Assembly: GCF_001013475.1 (NCBI RefSeq)
Contig: NZ_JZEF01000001.1
Span: 62,001-126,000, forward strand
Length of the DNA stretch: 64,000 nt
Direction: 5' to 3'
Source of the DNA: Xanthomonas arboricola pv. juglandis
GTDB taxonomy: Bacteria > Pseudomonadota > Gammaproteobacteria > Xanthomonadales > Xanthomonadaceae
Under the pieces are notes generated by a model that did no database searches, had not been told where the DNA came from, and saw only the letters and a list, made by a program, of their open reading frames with translations. Below are positions 18,552-28,115 of this stretch, one piece after another. The number at the start of each line of letters is the position of its first letter. Position 1 is the first letter of the stretch. A program made the translations under genes and the position numbers.

Positions 18552-19298
18552 CGTTGTGGTGTTGCGACTGGATTTTCGCAGTTCTGATTACCTTGCAGCA
18601 GGCGCGGTTCGAATGCGGCCCTGCTGCCGAATGCGCGAGTGCAGCAGCATGCCGGCAAGGCATGGTGCACCGAATCGATGCCGTGACCGCGCAGCGGCAT
18701 ATCCAGTTCGAACATCCCTGCAAGCTCGTGCATTGCCACCGTGAGCGGACCTGCCTTGTCGGTGCAGGGCAACGTCGTTGGCGCATCTGGCCAATCGGCT
18801 GACACGACTGGCGCAGCTGCACCGCGCCGACGCATCAAGCGCCTGCCGATCGCGCAACGCAGGCACAGCATTCAGGCCATCGCGTCTGCACCACCGCAGC
18901 GCCTTTGCGCCGGCTTTACGCCCCACCCAGGCCTCGTACATAGCGACTTTATGCGGCTGCTCCGTATCGTGCCGTCTCCCGCACCGATGGTGCATCACGG
19001 CGACCGCATGCCTCGATCGATCCCGGTGACGCGCCACGGCGCAGGTCATCGCTCCGCCTGACCCCCATAAGTGATGGGTGTGGAAAAGCGACTCGCATCA
19101 CGCTGTGCGACATCCGCACACTGTGGAGGCTGCTTTTGTCACCGACGGCGTCTTCGGACCTGCCGACGCCTATAAGATCGATTGGCAACACGCCGCCCTC
19201 CAGCGGCCATGCAGTCGTTCGACATCCACGCGCATTCCCCCTCCCACTGCTGGCCGTTCACGCGATCTGGCCAGCGTCTTGCCATGGAAACCACTGCA
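18552..19298. other. Long intergenic stretch, no supported gene
   Basis: About 750 bases between the OPT terminator and the next outer-membrane protein gene. Short open frames exist on both strands, but they have Arg/Pro/His-rich compositions typical of out-of-frame GC-rich DNA and no recognisable domain. The downstream end must hold the promoter for the gene at 19299. I see no repeat that matches other parts of the window. Confidence 0.45.
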
Positions 19299-20147
19299 AT
19301 GCTGACTGCCGCTATCTCCCATCGTTCCACCCGCGCACGCCGTGCCCCCTTGTTGAGCATCGCCCTGGCCGGTGTGTTGTGCAGCCTTGCGCTGCAGGCG
19401 CAGGCACAGGAGGCCACCGACGCGGCGCTGTGTACCGATCGCCCGACCAAGGCCAATTCCACCTGCACCGTGCCAACCGGCGCCTGGCAGCTGGAAACCG
19501 ACATCGGCAGCTACACCCGCGACAGCCAGCCCGGCACCCGCGTCGAAACGGCGTATTTCACCAACCCCACGCTCAAATACGGCGTCAGCGACCGCATCGA
19601 TCTGCAGCTCAACTGGGCCCCGCAGCTGCAGGTCAAGACCACCGACCGCGCCACCGGTGCGCGCAGCAGCCTGAGCGGCGGCGGCGATATCTTTCTGCGC
19701 ATGAAGGCGCGTTTCTACGAAAGCGACACCGCCACCGTCGCGGTGCTGCCGTTCGTCAAGGCGCCGACCGCGCGCACCGGCCTGGGCAACGACGAGTGGG
19801 AAGGCGGCGTCGCATTGCCGATCAATTTCGCGCTGCCCAACAGCTTCTCGCTGACCTTCGGGCCCGAGGTGGATTGGTTGGCCGACAGCGATGGCAGCGG
19901 CAAGCATGTTGCGCTGATCAACGCGATCAACCTGGCGCATCCGCTCACCTCCAAGTTGTCGATGGCGGTGGAAGTGTGGTCCTCGATCAACCGCGACCCG
20001 GCGCAGACCATCGAGCAGTATTCGGCCGACATCGCCGCTGCGTATCTGCTCAATCCGCTGCTGCAGCTGGATGTGGGCGCCAACTTCGGCCTCAACGACC
20101 GCACCCCGGACGCGCAGGTGTATGTGGGCATGTCGCACCGCTTCTAA
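19299..20147 (+). CDS. Outer-membrane transporter-like protein (phenol-degradation MetA-pathway family fold)
   Basis: About 282 residues with a signal peptide (RRAPLLSIALAGVLCSLALQAQAQ) and a beta-barrel character. It resembles the family annotated as 'transporter, MetA pathway of phenol degradation': LCTDRPTKANSTCTVPTGAWQLETDIG, then NPTLKYGVSDRIDLQLNWAP, and the terminal barrel strand AQVYVGMSHRF. Starts at 19284 and 19299 are both possible; I prefer 19299, which has TGGAAA upstream. No enzyme genes for aromatic degradation surround it, so the family name should not be read as function. Confidence 0.75.
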   Translation: MLTAAISHRSTRARRAPLLSIALAGVLCSLALQAQAQEATDAALCTDRPTKANSTCTVPTGAWQLETDIGSYTRDSQPGTRVETAYFTNPTLKYGVSDRIDLQLNWAPQLQVKTTDRATGARSSLSGGGDIFLRMKARFYESDTATVAVLPFVKAPTARTGLGNDEWEGGVALPINFALPNSFSLTFGPEVDWLADSDGSGKHVALINAINLAHPLTSKLSMAVEVWSSINRDPAQTIEQYSADIAAAYLLNPLLQLDVGANFGLNDRTPDAQVYVGMSHRF

Positions 20148-20179
20148 CGCGCGCAGCGCGCGCTGTGCACACAAAACGC

Positions 20180-20211
20180 CACTGCGGTCCGCGCCTGTGC
20201 GGACTGCAGTG
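20180..20211 (+). terminator. Hairpin after the outer-membrane protein gene
   Basis: The stem CACTGCGGTCCGC pairs with GCGGACTGCAGTG (one mismatch) around a GCCTGT loop, 32 bases after the stop codon. There is no T-run, so the termination strength is uncertain. Confidence 0.55.
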
Positions 20212-20449
20212 TTCCGCAGGCAATAGCTTCACATATGTAATAACCACCCGGTGCGGTGCGACACTATGTCGTCAGTCTGCCGGGCATGCCGGTGCCGGTC
20301 TCGCCAGAGGTACGCGGGCCGGGGAGGGGAGTGACAGAAAGTGGGCAGTGATGCTGCCTCTACTGGCCGTCGTGCGGGCGCCTTGCAGCATCCAGATCGG
20401 AATGCCGGGCGCAGTGCAGGGCGGAATCTCCTGATCGAGGTGTTGCAAC

Positions 20450-22876
20450 GTGGAAACGAAATCGAAGTTGCCGGTCCCGGGCCGGGCATTGCTGCTGGTG
20501 CTGGGCATGCTGATCGCGCTGGTGGGGCTGATCTTTCTGCTGGGTGGCGCGAGGTTGGCCAGCCTGGGCGGCAGCTGGTACTTCCTGCTGATGGGCCTGG
20601 CGACCGCTTTGGCCGGTGTCTTGATCGTGCTGCGTCGGCCGGCCGGTGCGCTGGTGTACGGCGTCGCCTTCGCGCTGACGCTGGTGTGGGCGCTGTGGGA
20701 TGCGGGGCTGGAGTTCTGGCCGCTGGTCTCGCGGCTGATGCTGCCTGCGGCGTTCGCCGTGCTGGTGGCACTGGCCTGGCCAGCGCTGCGGCGCAGCCGG
20801 GCGTTGCCGACCGGGCGCACCGCCTATGGCGTGGCGACGGTGCTGGCGCTGGCGGTAGTGGCCGGGATCGGCGGCATGTTCGTGCCGCATCCGCCGGTCG
20901 CAGGCAACGCGGGGCCGGGCATGACGGCGGTGCCGCCTGGAAGCGTGCAACAGAACTGGTCCGCCTACGGCAATACCGATGGCGGCAGCCGCTTTGCTGC
21001 GCTGGACCAGATCAACCGCAGCAACGTCGACCGGCTGCAGGTCGCCTGGACCTACCACACCGGCGAGATCGCCAACAGCGACGGCAACGGTGCCGAAGAC
21101 CAGTTGACCCCGCTGCAGGTGGGCGAGAAGGTGTTCCTGTGCACACCGCACAACAATCTGATTGCGCTCGACGCCAGCACCGGCAAGCAGCTGTGGCGGC
21201 GCGAGATCAATGCGACCTCGTCGGTCTGGCAGCGCTGCCGTGGCCTGGGCTACTTCGACGCCGACGCGGCGTTGCCGGCACCGAGCGTGGCCAATCCCTC
21301 GCCGATCGCCGCAGTGACCGTGGCGCAGGGCGCCAACTGCCGTCGCCGCCTGTTCACCAACACCATCGATGGTCGCCTGATCGCGGTGGATGCGGACACC
21401 GGCGCGTTCTGCCAGGGCTTCGGCAGCAACGGTCAGGTCGATCTCAAGGCCGGCCTGGGCGCTGCGCCGGATCCGTTCTACCAGCTGACCTCGCCGCCAC
21501 TGGTGGCCGGCACCACCGTGGTGGTGGGCGGACGCGTGGCCGACAACGTGCAGACCGACATGCCTGGTGGCGTGGTGCGCGGCTTCGATGTGGTCACCGG
21601 TGCGCAGCGCTGGGCCTTCGACCCGGGCAATCCGCACGATCGCCAGGCGCCGGCCGCCGGCAGCAGCTATGTGCGCAGCACGCCGAACGTATGGGCACCG
21701 ATGTCCTACGACGCGGCGATGAACACCGTGTTCCTGCCGCTGGGCGGGCCGTCGACCGATCTGTACGGCGCCGAGCGCACCGCGCTCGATCATCGTTACG
21801 GCGCCTCGGTGCTGGCGCTGGATGCCACCACCGGTGCGGAGAAGTGGGTCTACCAGACCGTGCACAACGATCTGTGGGACTTCGACCTACCGATGCAGCC
21901 CAGCCTGATCGACTTCCCCAACCAGGACGGCAGCCACACCCCGGCGGTGGTCATCGGCACCAAGGCCGGGCAGATCTACGTGCTCGACCGCGCCACCGGC
22001 AAACCGCTGACCGAGGTCAGGGAAGTGCCGGTGAAAGGCTCGGATATTGCACACGAGCAGTACGCACCGACCCAGCCGCTGTCGGTCGGCATGCCGCAGA
22101 TCGGCACCAAGCACCTGACCGAATCGGACATGTGGGGCGCCACTGCGATCGACCAGATGCTGTGCCGCATCGCGTTCAAGCAGATGCGTTATGAAGGCTT
22201 GTACACCGCGCCGGGCACCGATGTCTCGCTGAGTTTCCCCGGCTCGCTGGGCGGCATGAACTGGGGAGGCCTGTCGACCGACCCGGTGCATGACGTCGTC
22301 TTCGCCAACGACATGCGCCTGGGCTTGTGGGTGCAGATGATTCCTGCCGACACCCGCAAGGCCGAGGCGGCCGGTGGTGGCGAGGCCGTCAATACCGGCA
22401 TGGGCGCCGTGCCGCTGAAGGGCACGCCGTATGCGGTCAACAAGAACCGCTTCCTGTCGGCGCTGGGCATTCCGTGCCAGGCGCCGCCGTACGGCACGCT
22501 CAGCGCGATCGACCTCAAGACGCGCAGCATCGCCTGGCAGGTGCCGGTGGGGACGGTGCAGGACACCGGCCCGTTCGGCATCAAGATGCATCTGCCGATC
22601 CCGATCGGCATGCCGACGCTGGGCGGCACGCTGTCCACCCAGGGCGGGCTCGTGTTCATCGCCGGCACCCAGGACTACTACCTGCGCGCGTTCGACAGTG
22701 CCACCGGCAAGGAACTCTGGAAGGGCCGCTTGCCGGTCGGCAGTCAGGGCGGGCCGATGACCTACGTCTCGCACAAGACCGGCAAGCAGTACGTGGTGAT
22801 CAGTGCCGGCGGTGCGCGGCAGTCGCCCGATCGTGGCGATGACGTGATCGCCTACAGCTTGCCTGACGCGCACTGA
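20450..22876 (+). CDS. gcd: Membrane-bound PQQ-dependent glucose dehydrogenase
   Basis: An 808-residue quinoprotein that oxidises glucose to gluconolactone in the periplasm and passes electrons to ubiquinone. It begins at GTG 20450 with GAGG nine bases upstream. Five hydrophobic segments fill residues 10-145 (ALLLVLGMLIALVGLIFLL and following), and the eight-bladed propeller follows (NWSAYGNTDGGSRFAALDQIN, GQIYVLDRATGKPL). The PQQ enzyme repeat near the end reads QGGLVFIAGTQDYYLRAFDSATGKELW, and the C-terminus is ARQSPDRGDDVIAYSLP. A sugar-selective porin gene follows, consistent with periplasmic glucose oxidation. PQQ synthesis genes are not in this window. Confidence 0.95.
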   Translation: METKSKLPVPGRALLLVLGMLIALVGLIFLLGGARLASLGGSWYFLLMGLATALAGVLIVLRRPAGALVYGVAFALTLVWALWDAGLEFWPLVSRLMLPAAFAVLVALAWPALRRSRALPTGRTAYGVATVLALAVVAGIGGMFVPHPPVAGNAGPGMTAVPPGSVQQNWSAYGNTDGGSRFAALDQINRSNVDRLQVAWTYHTGEIANSDGNGAEDQLTPLQVGEKVFLCTPHNNLIALDASTGKQLWRREINATSSVWQRCRGLGYFDADAALPAPSVANPSPIAAVTVAQGANCRRRLFTNTIDGRLIAVDADTGAFCQGFGSNGQVDLKAGLGAAPDPFYQLTSPPLVAGTTVVVGGRVADNVQTDMPGGVVRGFDVVTGAQRWAFDPGNPHDRQAPAAGSSYVRSTPNVWAPMSYDAAMNTVFLPLGGPSTDLYGAERTALDHRYGASVLALDATTGAEKWVYQTVHNDLWDFDLPMQPSLIDFPNQDGSHTPAVVIGTKAGQIYVLDRATGKPLTEVREVPVKGSDIAHEQYAPTQPLSVGMPQIGTKHLTESDMWGATAIDQMLCRIAFKQMRYEGLYTAPGTDVSLSFPGSLGGMNWGGLSTDPVHDVVFANDMRLGLWVQMIPADTRKAEAAGGGEAVNTGMGAVPLKGTPYAVNKNRFLSALGIPCQAPPYGTLSAIDLKTRSIAWQVPVGTVQDTGPFGIKMHLPIPIGMPTLGGTLSTQGGLVFIAGTQDYYLRAFDSATGKELWKGRLPVGSQGGPMTYVSHKTGKQYVVISAGGARQSPDRGDDVIAYSLPDAH

Positions 22877-23109
22877 CACCGCCCACCGGTGACCACGTCG
22901 GCAGCTGCGTCGGCGTGGTCACGGAGCGGCCGACAAACCTCGCGCGCGCCTGACGGCTGCGCACTCGCGTCAGCCGCTGTTGGCTGCAACCCGACGGCCG
23001 GGTGTCTCGCATATCCCGGCCGACGTTCCCGTTACCGCAGCGGCGCTTTGGCACACCGCCATGCATCGCCACCGATGGCCGTGCACGCTGCCCCGATCAG
23101 AGAACCACG

Positions 23110-24396
23110 ATGCATCGTCTGTCTTTCCTCCCGCGCCGCAGTGCGCTGGGCTACGCCTTGTTGCTGGCACTGCCGGCCACCGCAGTCGCCGCGGGCGATA
23201 CCACGCTGACCGGCGACTGGGGTGGGCGCCGGTCAGCCTGGACCGAGCAAGGCGTGAGCGTCCGCGGCGACTACGTGTCCGAGACGTTTGGCGTGGTGGA
23301 CGGCGGCTACGAAAACACCAGCGCGCGCTACGCGCAGCAACTGCGGGTGGGCGTGGATCTGGACATGGCCAAGCTCGCCGGCTGGGGCGGTGGCAGCCTG
23401 CACGTCACCATCAACGACCGCCGCGGCCGCAGCACCTCCGCCGACCTGGTCGGCAATCGCTTCCCCATCCAGGAAGTGTACGGAGGCCAGTACACCCGCC
23501 TGAGCGAGTTCAGCTACGACCGCAGCTTCAACCAGGGCAAGACGTATCTGAAACTGGGCTTCTATGCGATGGGCAACCAGTTCGCTTCGCACACGTTGCT
23601 GGTGAACTTCGTCAATGCTGCGTTCTGCGCGCATCCGCTGGCGTTTTCGGCCAATAGCGGCTGGTACAACTATCCGGCCGCGCGCTGGGGCATCGAAGGC
23701 GCGCAGCAGCTGACCCCGCAGCTCAACCTGCATGCCGGCTGGTTTCAGGTCAACCCGAATCTGGGCTTCGGTGCCCGCGATACCTACGCGTTCGAGCCGT
23801 TCGCCAGCGGCACCACCGGTGCGATCTTTCCGCTCGAATTTACCTGGAAGCCGGCCACCGCACGCTACCCGGGCGTGTACAAGTTCGGCGGCTACTACGA
23901 CTCCTCGTCGGTACCCAGGCGTGGGCTGGATACCAGCCGCAGCACCGGCCGCGACGGCGCCTATCTGCTGGTCGAACAGAAACTGTTCACCCCGGGAGCG
24001 GACCCCAGCATCGGCCTGACCGGATTCGCCCAGTACATGGCCAGCGACCACGACAGTGCGCTGATGACACGGTGGTATTCGGTCGGCGGGGTGTACCAGG
24101 GCATCGGCACACGCACGCAGGACCGCATCGCACTCGGCTATGTGGCCGGCAGGATCAATCATCGGCTGCTCGATGCACGCCGCGCAGAACTGATCGATGC
24201 CGGCGTGTCGGCCGATTCGCCACTGGTCGGGCTGAGCGCTGCCGAAGAGCTCTACGAGCTCGCCTACAGCGCGCAGATCACGCCGTGGCTGATGTTGCGC
24301 CCGGACCTGCAATACATCGTCAACCCCGGGACCTACGCCTATACCCACACGCGCAACGCAGTGGTGGTCGGGCTGCAGGCCAAACTCACGTTCTGA
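23110..24396 (+). CDS. oprB: Carbohydrate-selective porin, OprB family
   Basis: A 428-residue outer-membrane porin with a signal peptide (RRSALGYALLLALPATAVAA). Family landmarks are LTGDWGGRRSAWTEQGVSV at the mature start, GGQYTRLSEFSYDRSF, NSGWYNYPAARWGIEGAQQ, and the final strands RPDLQYIVNPGTY and AVVVGLQAKLTF. OprB proteins let monosaccharides, mainly glucose, into the periplasm. It lies 233 bases after gcd on the same strand, so it probably supplies that enzyme's substrate. No terminator is obvious between the two, and co-transcription is possible. Confidence 0.93.
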   Translation: MHRLSFLPRRSALGYALLLALPATAVAAGDTTLTGDWGGRRSAWTEQGVSVRGDYVSETFGVVDGGYENTSARYAQQLRVGVDLDMAKLAGWGGGSLHVTINDRRGRSTSADLVGNRFPIQEVYGGQYTRLSEFSYDRSFNQGKTYLKLGFYAMGNQFASHTLLVNFVNAAFCAHPLAFSANSGWYNYPAARWGIEGAQQLTPQLNLHAGWFQVNPNLGFGARDTYAFEPFASGTTGAIFPLEFTWKPATARYPGVYKFGGYYDSSSVPRRGLDTSRSTGRDGAYLLVEQKLFTPGADPSIGLTGFAQYMASDHDSALMTRWYSVGGVYQGIGTRTQDRIALGYVAGRINHRLLDARRAELIDAGVSADSPLVGLSAAEELYELAYSAQITPWLMLRPDLQYIVNPGTYAYTHTRNAVVVGLQAKLTF

Positions 24397-24568
24397 GTGC
24401 GTGCCCACAGCGTGGCGCGCCGTTACCGCAGGGCGCACTGCGCGCGGTGTGCATTGCGCCTTGCAGCGCGCGGCCACGTGCGGCGCCTGCGGGTGCATGA
24501 CCTTGTGCCTTTGCGCGTGCGCCGCAGCAACGCCTACCATCGACGTTTTGCCGTTGCAGGAACTCTCG

Positions 24569-26689
24569 ATGAAGCTTCGTTACGCCGTGCTGCCCCTGTG
24601 TCTGTTGACCGCCTTGCCAAGTCTTGCCGCTGCGCGCGGATTCGATGTGCGCGACATGGTCGCGCTGGACAGGGTGTCTTCGCCCACGCTCAGCCCCGAC
24701 GGCAGCGTGCTGGTGTTCGCCAAGCGGCAGGCCAAGAGCAGCAACGGCAAGCCGGCCACCGGCCTGTGGACGCGCAATCTGCGTACCCGCGATGCCGCGC
24801 CGCCCAGGTGGCTCACTCCCGACGGCTGGAACGTCAACAGCCCGGCGCTGTCGCCGGACGGCAAGACGGTGTACTTCCTCAGCAGTAAATCCGGTACGCA
24901 GCAGCTGTACGCGCAGCCGCTGGCCGGCGGCGCGCCGCAGCAGTTGACGGCGTTTGCGGTGGATGTGGACAGCTACAAGCTCTCGCCCGACGGCAAGCGC
25001 ATTGCTTTCAGTGCCGGCGTGTTCCAGGACTGCGGCTCGGACCTGGGCTGCACCAAGACCAGGCTCGCCAAGCTCAAGAGCGCCAAGGCCAGTGGCGTGG
25101 TCTATGACCAGTTGTTCGTGCGGCATTGGGATACCTGGAACGATGGGCGCCGCAACACCTTGTTCGTCGCCGACCTGCCGGCTGCCGGCGGCAAGGCCGT
25201 GGCCGGTGCCTCGGCCATCAGCGCCACGCTGGCCGGCGATGCGCCCTCCAAGCCGTTCGGCGGCAATGACGATTACGCCTGGTCGCCCGACGGCGGCAGT
25301 GTGGTGGCCAGCGTGCGCGTGCCGCAGCCGCATGGGCCGGAAACCGGCAAGAAGGCAACCGCCGGCGCCAAGCCCACCGGCAACGACGAGCCGTGGCAGA
25401 CCAACTTCGACCTGTACCGCCTGGATGCGGCCGGCAAGGCCGCGCCGGTCAATCTGACCGCCGCCAACCCGGCCTGGGATGCCGGCCCGGTGTTCAGCAG
25501 CGACGGCAAGACGCTGTACTACCGCGCGATGAAGCGCCCCGGTTTCGAAGCCGACCGCTTCGGCCTGATGGCGATGGACGTGGCCAGCGGCAAGAGCCGC
25601 GAGATCGCCCCCAAGTGGGACCGCTCGGCCGGCGAGATCGTCTTGAGCGCCGATGGCGCCAGCCTCTACACCAGCGCCGACGACCTCGGCGAGCATCCGT
25701 TGTTCAAGATCGACATCGCCAGCGGCCAGGCGACCAAGCTGGTGGGCGAGGGCAGCGTGCATGCGCCGACCCTGGCCGGCAACACGCTGGCGTTCACCCG
25801 CAACTCGCTCAAGAGCGGCGACCAGGTCTTTGTCAGCGATGTGCAGGGCCAGGGCCTGCGTGCGATCACCCAGAGCGCCGGCGAGCTGCTGCCGGAGGTG
25901 CAGTTCGGCGATTACGAGCAGTTCCAGTTCAAGGGCTGGAACAACGACACCGTGCACGGTTATGTGGTCAAGCCGTACAACTACCAGGAAGGCAAGACCT
26001 ACCCGGTGGCATTCCTGATCCACGGCGGGCCGCAGGGCAGCTTCGGCAACGGCTGGAGCAACCGCTGGAATCCGCAGACCTACGCCGGCCAGGGCTATGC
26101 GGTGGTGATGATCGACTTCCACGGCTCCACCGGCTACGGCCAGGAATTCACCGATGCGATCAGCCAGCATTGGGGCGACCGCCCGCTGGAAGACCTGCAG
26201 AAGGGCTGGACCGCCGCGCAGAAGCAGTACGGCTTCCTCAACGGCGACAAGGCCTGCGCGCTGGGTGCCAGCTATGGCGGCTACATGGTCTATTGGATGG
26301 CCGGCAACTGGAATCAGCCGTGGAAGTGCCTGGTCGACCACGACGGCGTGTTCGACAACCGCACCATGGGCTACGCCACCGAGGAGCTCTGGTTCAGCGA
26401 ATGGGAAAACGGCGGCACGCCCTGGCGGAACCCGGCCGGCTACGAGAAGTTCAACCCGGTGCTGCACGTGGACAAGTGGAAGGTGCCGATGCTGGTCATC
26501 CACGGCCAGCAGGATTTCCGTATCCCGGTCGAGCAGGGCCTGGCCGCGTTCACCGCGCTGCAGCGCAAGGGCATCGATTCCAAGTTCCTGTATTTCCCGG
26601 ACGAAAATCACTGGGTGCTCAAGCCGGACAACAGCGTGCTGTGGCACGACACCGTCAACAGCTGGCTGAAGCAGCATATTGGCCAGTGA
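24569..26689 (+). CDS. Exported S9-family prolyl oligopeptidase/dipeptidyl-peptidase-like hydrolase
   Basis: A 706-residue serine peptidase with a signal peptide (MKLRYAVLPLCLLTALPSLAAA). The N-terminal half is a WD/beta-propeller with SPDG-type repeats (LSPDGSVLVFAKRQ, LSPDGKTVYFLSS, LSPDGKRIAFS, WSPDGGSVVAS, FSSDGKTLYYR). The C-terminal alpha/beta hydrolase domain has the triad Ser568 (GASYGGYM), Asp649 (HGQQDFRIP) and His681 (DENHWVL). It starts at ATG 24569 with CAGGAA upstream. Related S9 enzymes remove dipeptides or acyl-amino acids in the periplasm. The specificity is unknown. Confidence 0.93.
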   Translation: MKLRYAVLPLCLLTALPSLAAARGFDVRDMVALDRVSSPTLSPDGSVLVFAKRQAKSSNGKPATGLWTRNLRTRDAAPPRWLTPDGWNVNSPALSPDGKTVYFLSSKSGTQQLYAQPLAGGAPQQLTAFAVDVDSYKLSPDGKRIAFSAGVFQDCGSDLGCTKTRLAKLKSAKASGVVYDQLFVRHWDTWNDGRRNTLFVADLPAAGGKAVAGASAISATLAGDAPSKPFGGNDDYAWSPDGGSVVASVRVPQPHGPETGKKATAGAKPTGNDEPWQTNFDLYRLDAAGKAAPVNLTAANPAWDAGPVFSSDGKTLYYRAMKRPGFEADRFGLMAMDVASGKSREIAPKWDRSAGEIVLSADGASLYTSADDLGEHPLFKIDIASGQATKLVGEGSVHAPTLAGNTLAFTRNSLKSGDQVFVSDVQGQGLRAITQSAGELLPEVQFGDYEQFQFKGWNNDTVHGYVVKPYNYQEGKTYPVAFLIHGGPQGSFGNGWSNRWNPQTYAGQGYAVVMIDFHGSTGYGQEFTDAISQHWGDRPLEDLQKGWTAAQKQYGFLNGDKACALGASYGGYMVYWMAGNWNQPWKCLVDHDGVFDNRTMGYATEELWFSEWENGGTPWRNPAGYEKFNPVLHVDKWKVPMLVIHGQQDFRIPVEQGLAAFTALQRKGIDSKFLYFPDENHWVLKPDNSVLWHDTVNSWLKQHIGQ

Positions 26690-26697
26690 GGTCGCGA

Positions 26698-26726
26698 CCG
26701 GCACGCCGCCTGGAGCGGCGTGCCGG
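26698..26726 (+). terminator. Strong hairpin after the S9 peptidase gene
   Basis: A perfect 12-bp stem CCGGCACGCCGC / GCGGCGTGCCGG with a CTGGA loop nine bases after the stop. No T-run follows. Confidence 0.6.
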
Positions 26727-26790
26727 TTGGTGCGGCGATGACGCGTGAGACCCCGGCCTTTAATACGGGTCGCAGGGTTGTTCGGTTTGC

Positions 26791-27195
26791 TCAGTTCGGC
26801 AACTGATCGCGTTTGGCCAACTGGCCTTCCACGATCTGCAGGATCTCCGCCACCGCGATGCCGAACGAGCCGGCATTGCCGGCGTCGAAGGCGGACTTCC
26901 ATTCTGCATAGCCCGGCAGGTAATCCTGATTGGGCGCGGCAGTGCCGACGTGTTCGGCAGCGCTGCGCTTCAGGGTCTGCGCGATCACCGGGATGTGCGG
27001 CAGCGCGTCCAGGATCCCATCGGGCAATCCCGCGTGACGCACCTGGATGTCGCTGATGCTCACGTGCAGGATCTGGCCGCGGTGGGGATGCACATCGATC
27101 TGGTTGATCAGCAGCAGCGGGGTCTCCGTCGCGGTGCGCCCGCGGCAGCGCCAGAGCTGGCCGACCGCATAGACGGGGGAGGTGGTGTCGGGCAT
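26791..27195 (-). CDS. Conserved-looking hypothetical protein, 134 residues
   Basis: A soluble acidic protein without signal peptide or membrane segment. I do not recognise it. It starts MPDTTSPVYAVGQLWRCRGR and ends EILQIVEGQLAKRDQLPN, with an internal block GYAEWKSAFDAGNAGSFGIAVAEI that looks like a genuine helical segment rather than an out-of-frame artefact. The second in-frame Met was chosen because the 24 residues before it look non-coding. It is convergent with the S9 peptidase gene, with the hairpin at 26698-26726 between them. Confidence 0.65.
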   Translation of the reverse strand: MPDTTSPVYAVGQLWRCRGRTATETPLLLINQIDVHPHRGQILHVSISDIQVRHAGLPDGILDALPHIPVIAQTLKRSAAEHVGTAAPNQDYLPGYAEWKSAFDAGNAGSFGIAVAEILQIVEGQLAKRDQLPN

Positions 27196-27526
27196 CGGGT
27201 ACTCCACGATCAAACCGCAATGATGCAACGCGCTTGCGGAGATGGCGACTCTGCGCCGTGCCGACAATGGAAGGGAATGATCCGGTCTTCAACCCGACGT
27301 CTGCGCAGTCGCGCTTCGCCCGTCAGACACTGTTCGGAAGTGGCGCGTTGAACTCGATAGCGCTTTTTCATGATGAGTTCGCTTGCGGCGGGCCGAGATG
27401 GCCTGGATCACAGCATCTGGCTGAATGCCAGCATGAGCCAGCAGTGCCGCAGTGCACGCAAGCCATGCCAAAATAGCGATTCTTTAACTTCCTCAACTCC
27501 CTGCCAGGATCGCAAGGACCGTTTGC
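27196..27526. other. Divergent intergenic region, no gene seen
   Basis: These 331 bases lie between two outward-facing genes and should contain both promoters. The stretch is less GC-rich than its surroundings from about 27355 to 27500. No hairpin or repeat stands out. Confidence 0.4.
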
Positions 27527-27997
27527 ATGCGCACCTTGTTCCGCCCCTCGTTGTGGGCGCTCGCCCTCGTCTGTAGTCCTGCCCTGAATGCCGCATCGCG
27601 GCCCACGGCCGAGCCTGCGCGCGCGCCCGTGTCTGCGACTGCCGCAGTTGGCACCGATGCGGTGGCCAGCGATCCGGCCGTGCCGCTGCCGGCCACGCTG
27701 AAGTCCGGCATGGGCTACCGCGCGTTTGCGCAGGCGGTGATGGAGCAGGGCTGGCAGCTGGTGGATCCGCTTGCCGCCGACAGCTGCATGGCCGCCGGCG
27801 ATTGCGCCGTCGAGTTCATCGCGCCCGGCGGCAGTGCACGCCTGCAGGTGCAGGTGGGCTCGCAGTCCGGTGCGGCGGTGGTCAGTGGCTGGCGCGCGCA
27901 GCAGGTGCCGCTGGATCGCATCGGCAACCCCACCGCAGCGGCGGTGGATAGCAAGGCTGCGCCGGCCGCGTCCAAGGTGGCCGACAACCCGCGCTGA
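27527..27997 (+). CDS. Small secreted hypothetical protein
   Basis: A 156-residue protein with a signal peptide (FRPSLWALALVCSPALNAASR), then an Ala/Pro-rich linker. A compact region follows (GYRAFAQAVMEQGWQLVDPL, DSCMAAGDCAVEFIAPGGSARLQVQVG) with two Cys that could form a disulfide, and the tail is Ala/Lys-rich. I do not recognise the family. The exported location is the only firm inference. The next gene starts 118 bases later on the same strand. Confidence 0.7.
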   Translation: MRTLFRPSLWALALVCSPALNAASRPTAEPARAPVSATAAVGTDAVASDPAVPLPATLKSGMGYRAFAQAVMEQGWQLVDPLAADSCMAAGDCAVEFIAPGGSARLQVQVGSQSGAAVVSGWRAQQVPLDRIGNPTAAAVDSKAAPAASKVADNPR

Positions 27998-28115
27998 CGC
28001 GGTGCGCCGGCGTCTGAGGCGCGCGGCGTATCATGGCGCTGCATGCGCTGCGGCCTGCATCGGTGGCGCGCGTCAGCGCCAGCCGCGTCTTTCCTGATCC
28101 CGAGTCCAGTCCCGC

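Noticed and set aside
18741-19061. A 106-residue plus-strand open frame in the gap after the OPT gene
   Set aside because: The composition is rich in Arg, His and Pro with no family-like segment and no ribosome-binding site; it looks like chance open frame in GC-rich DNA.
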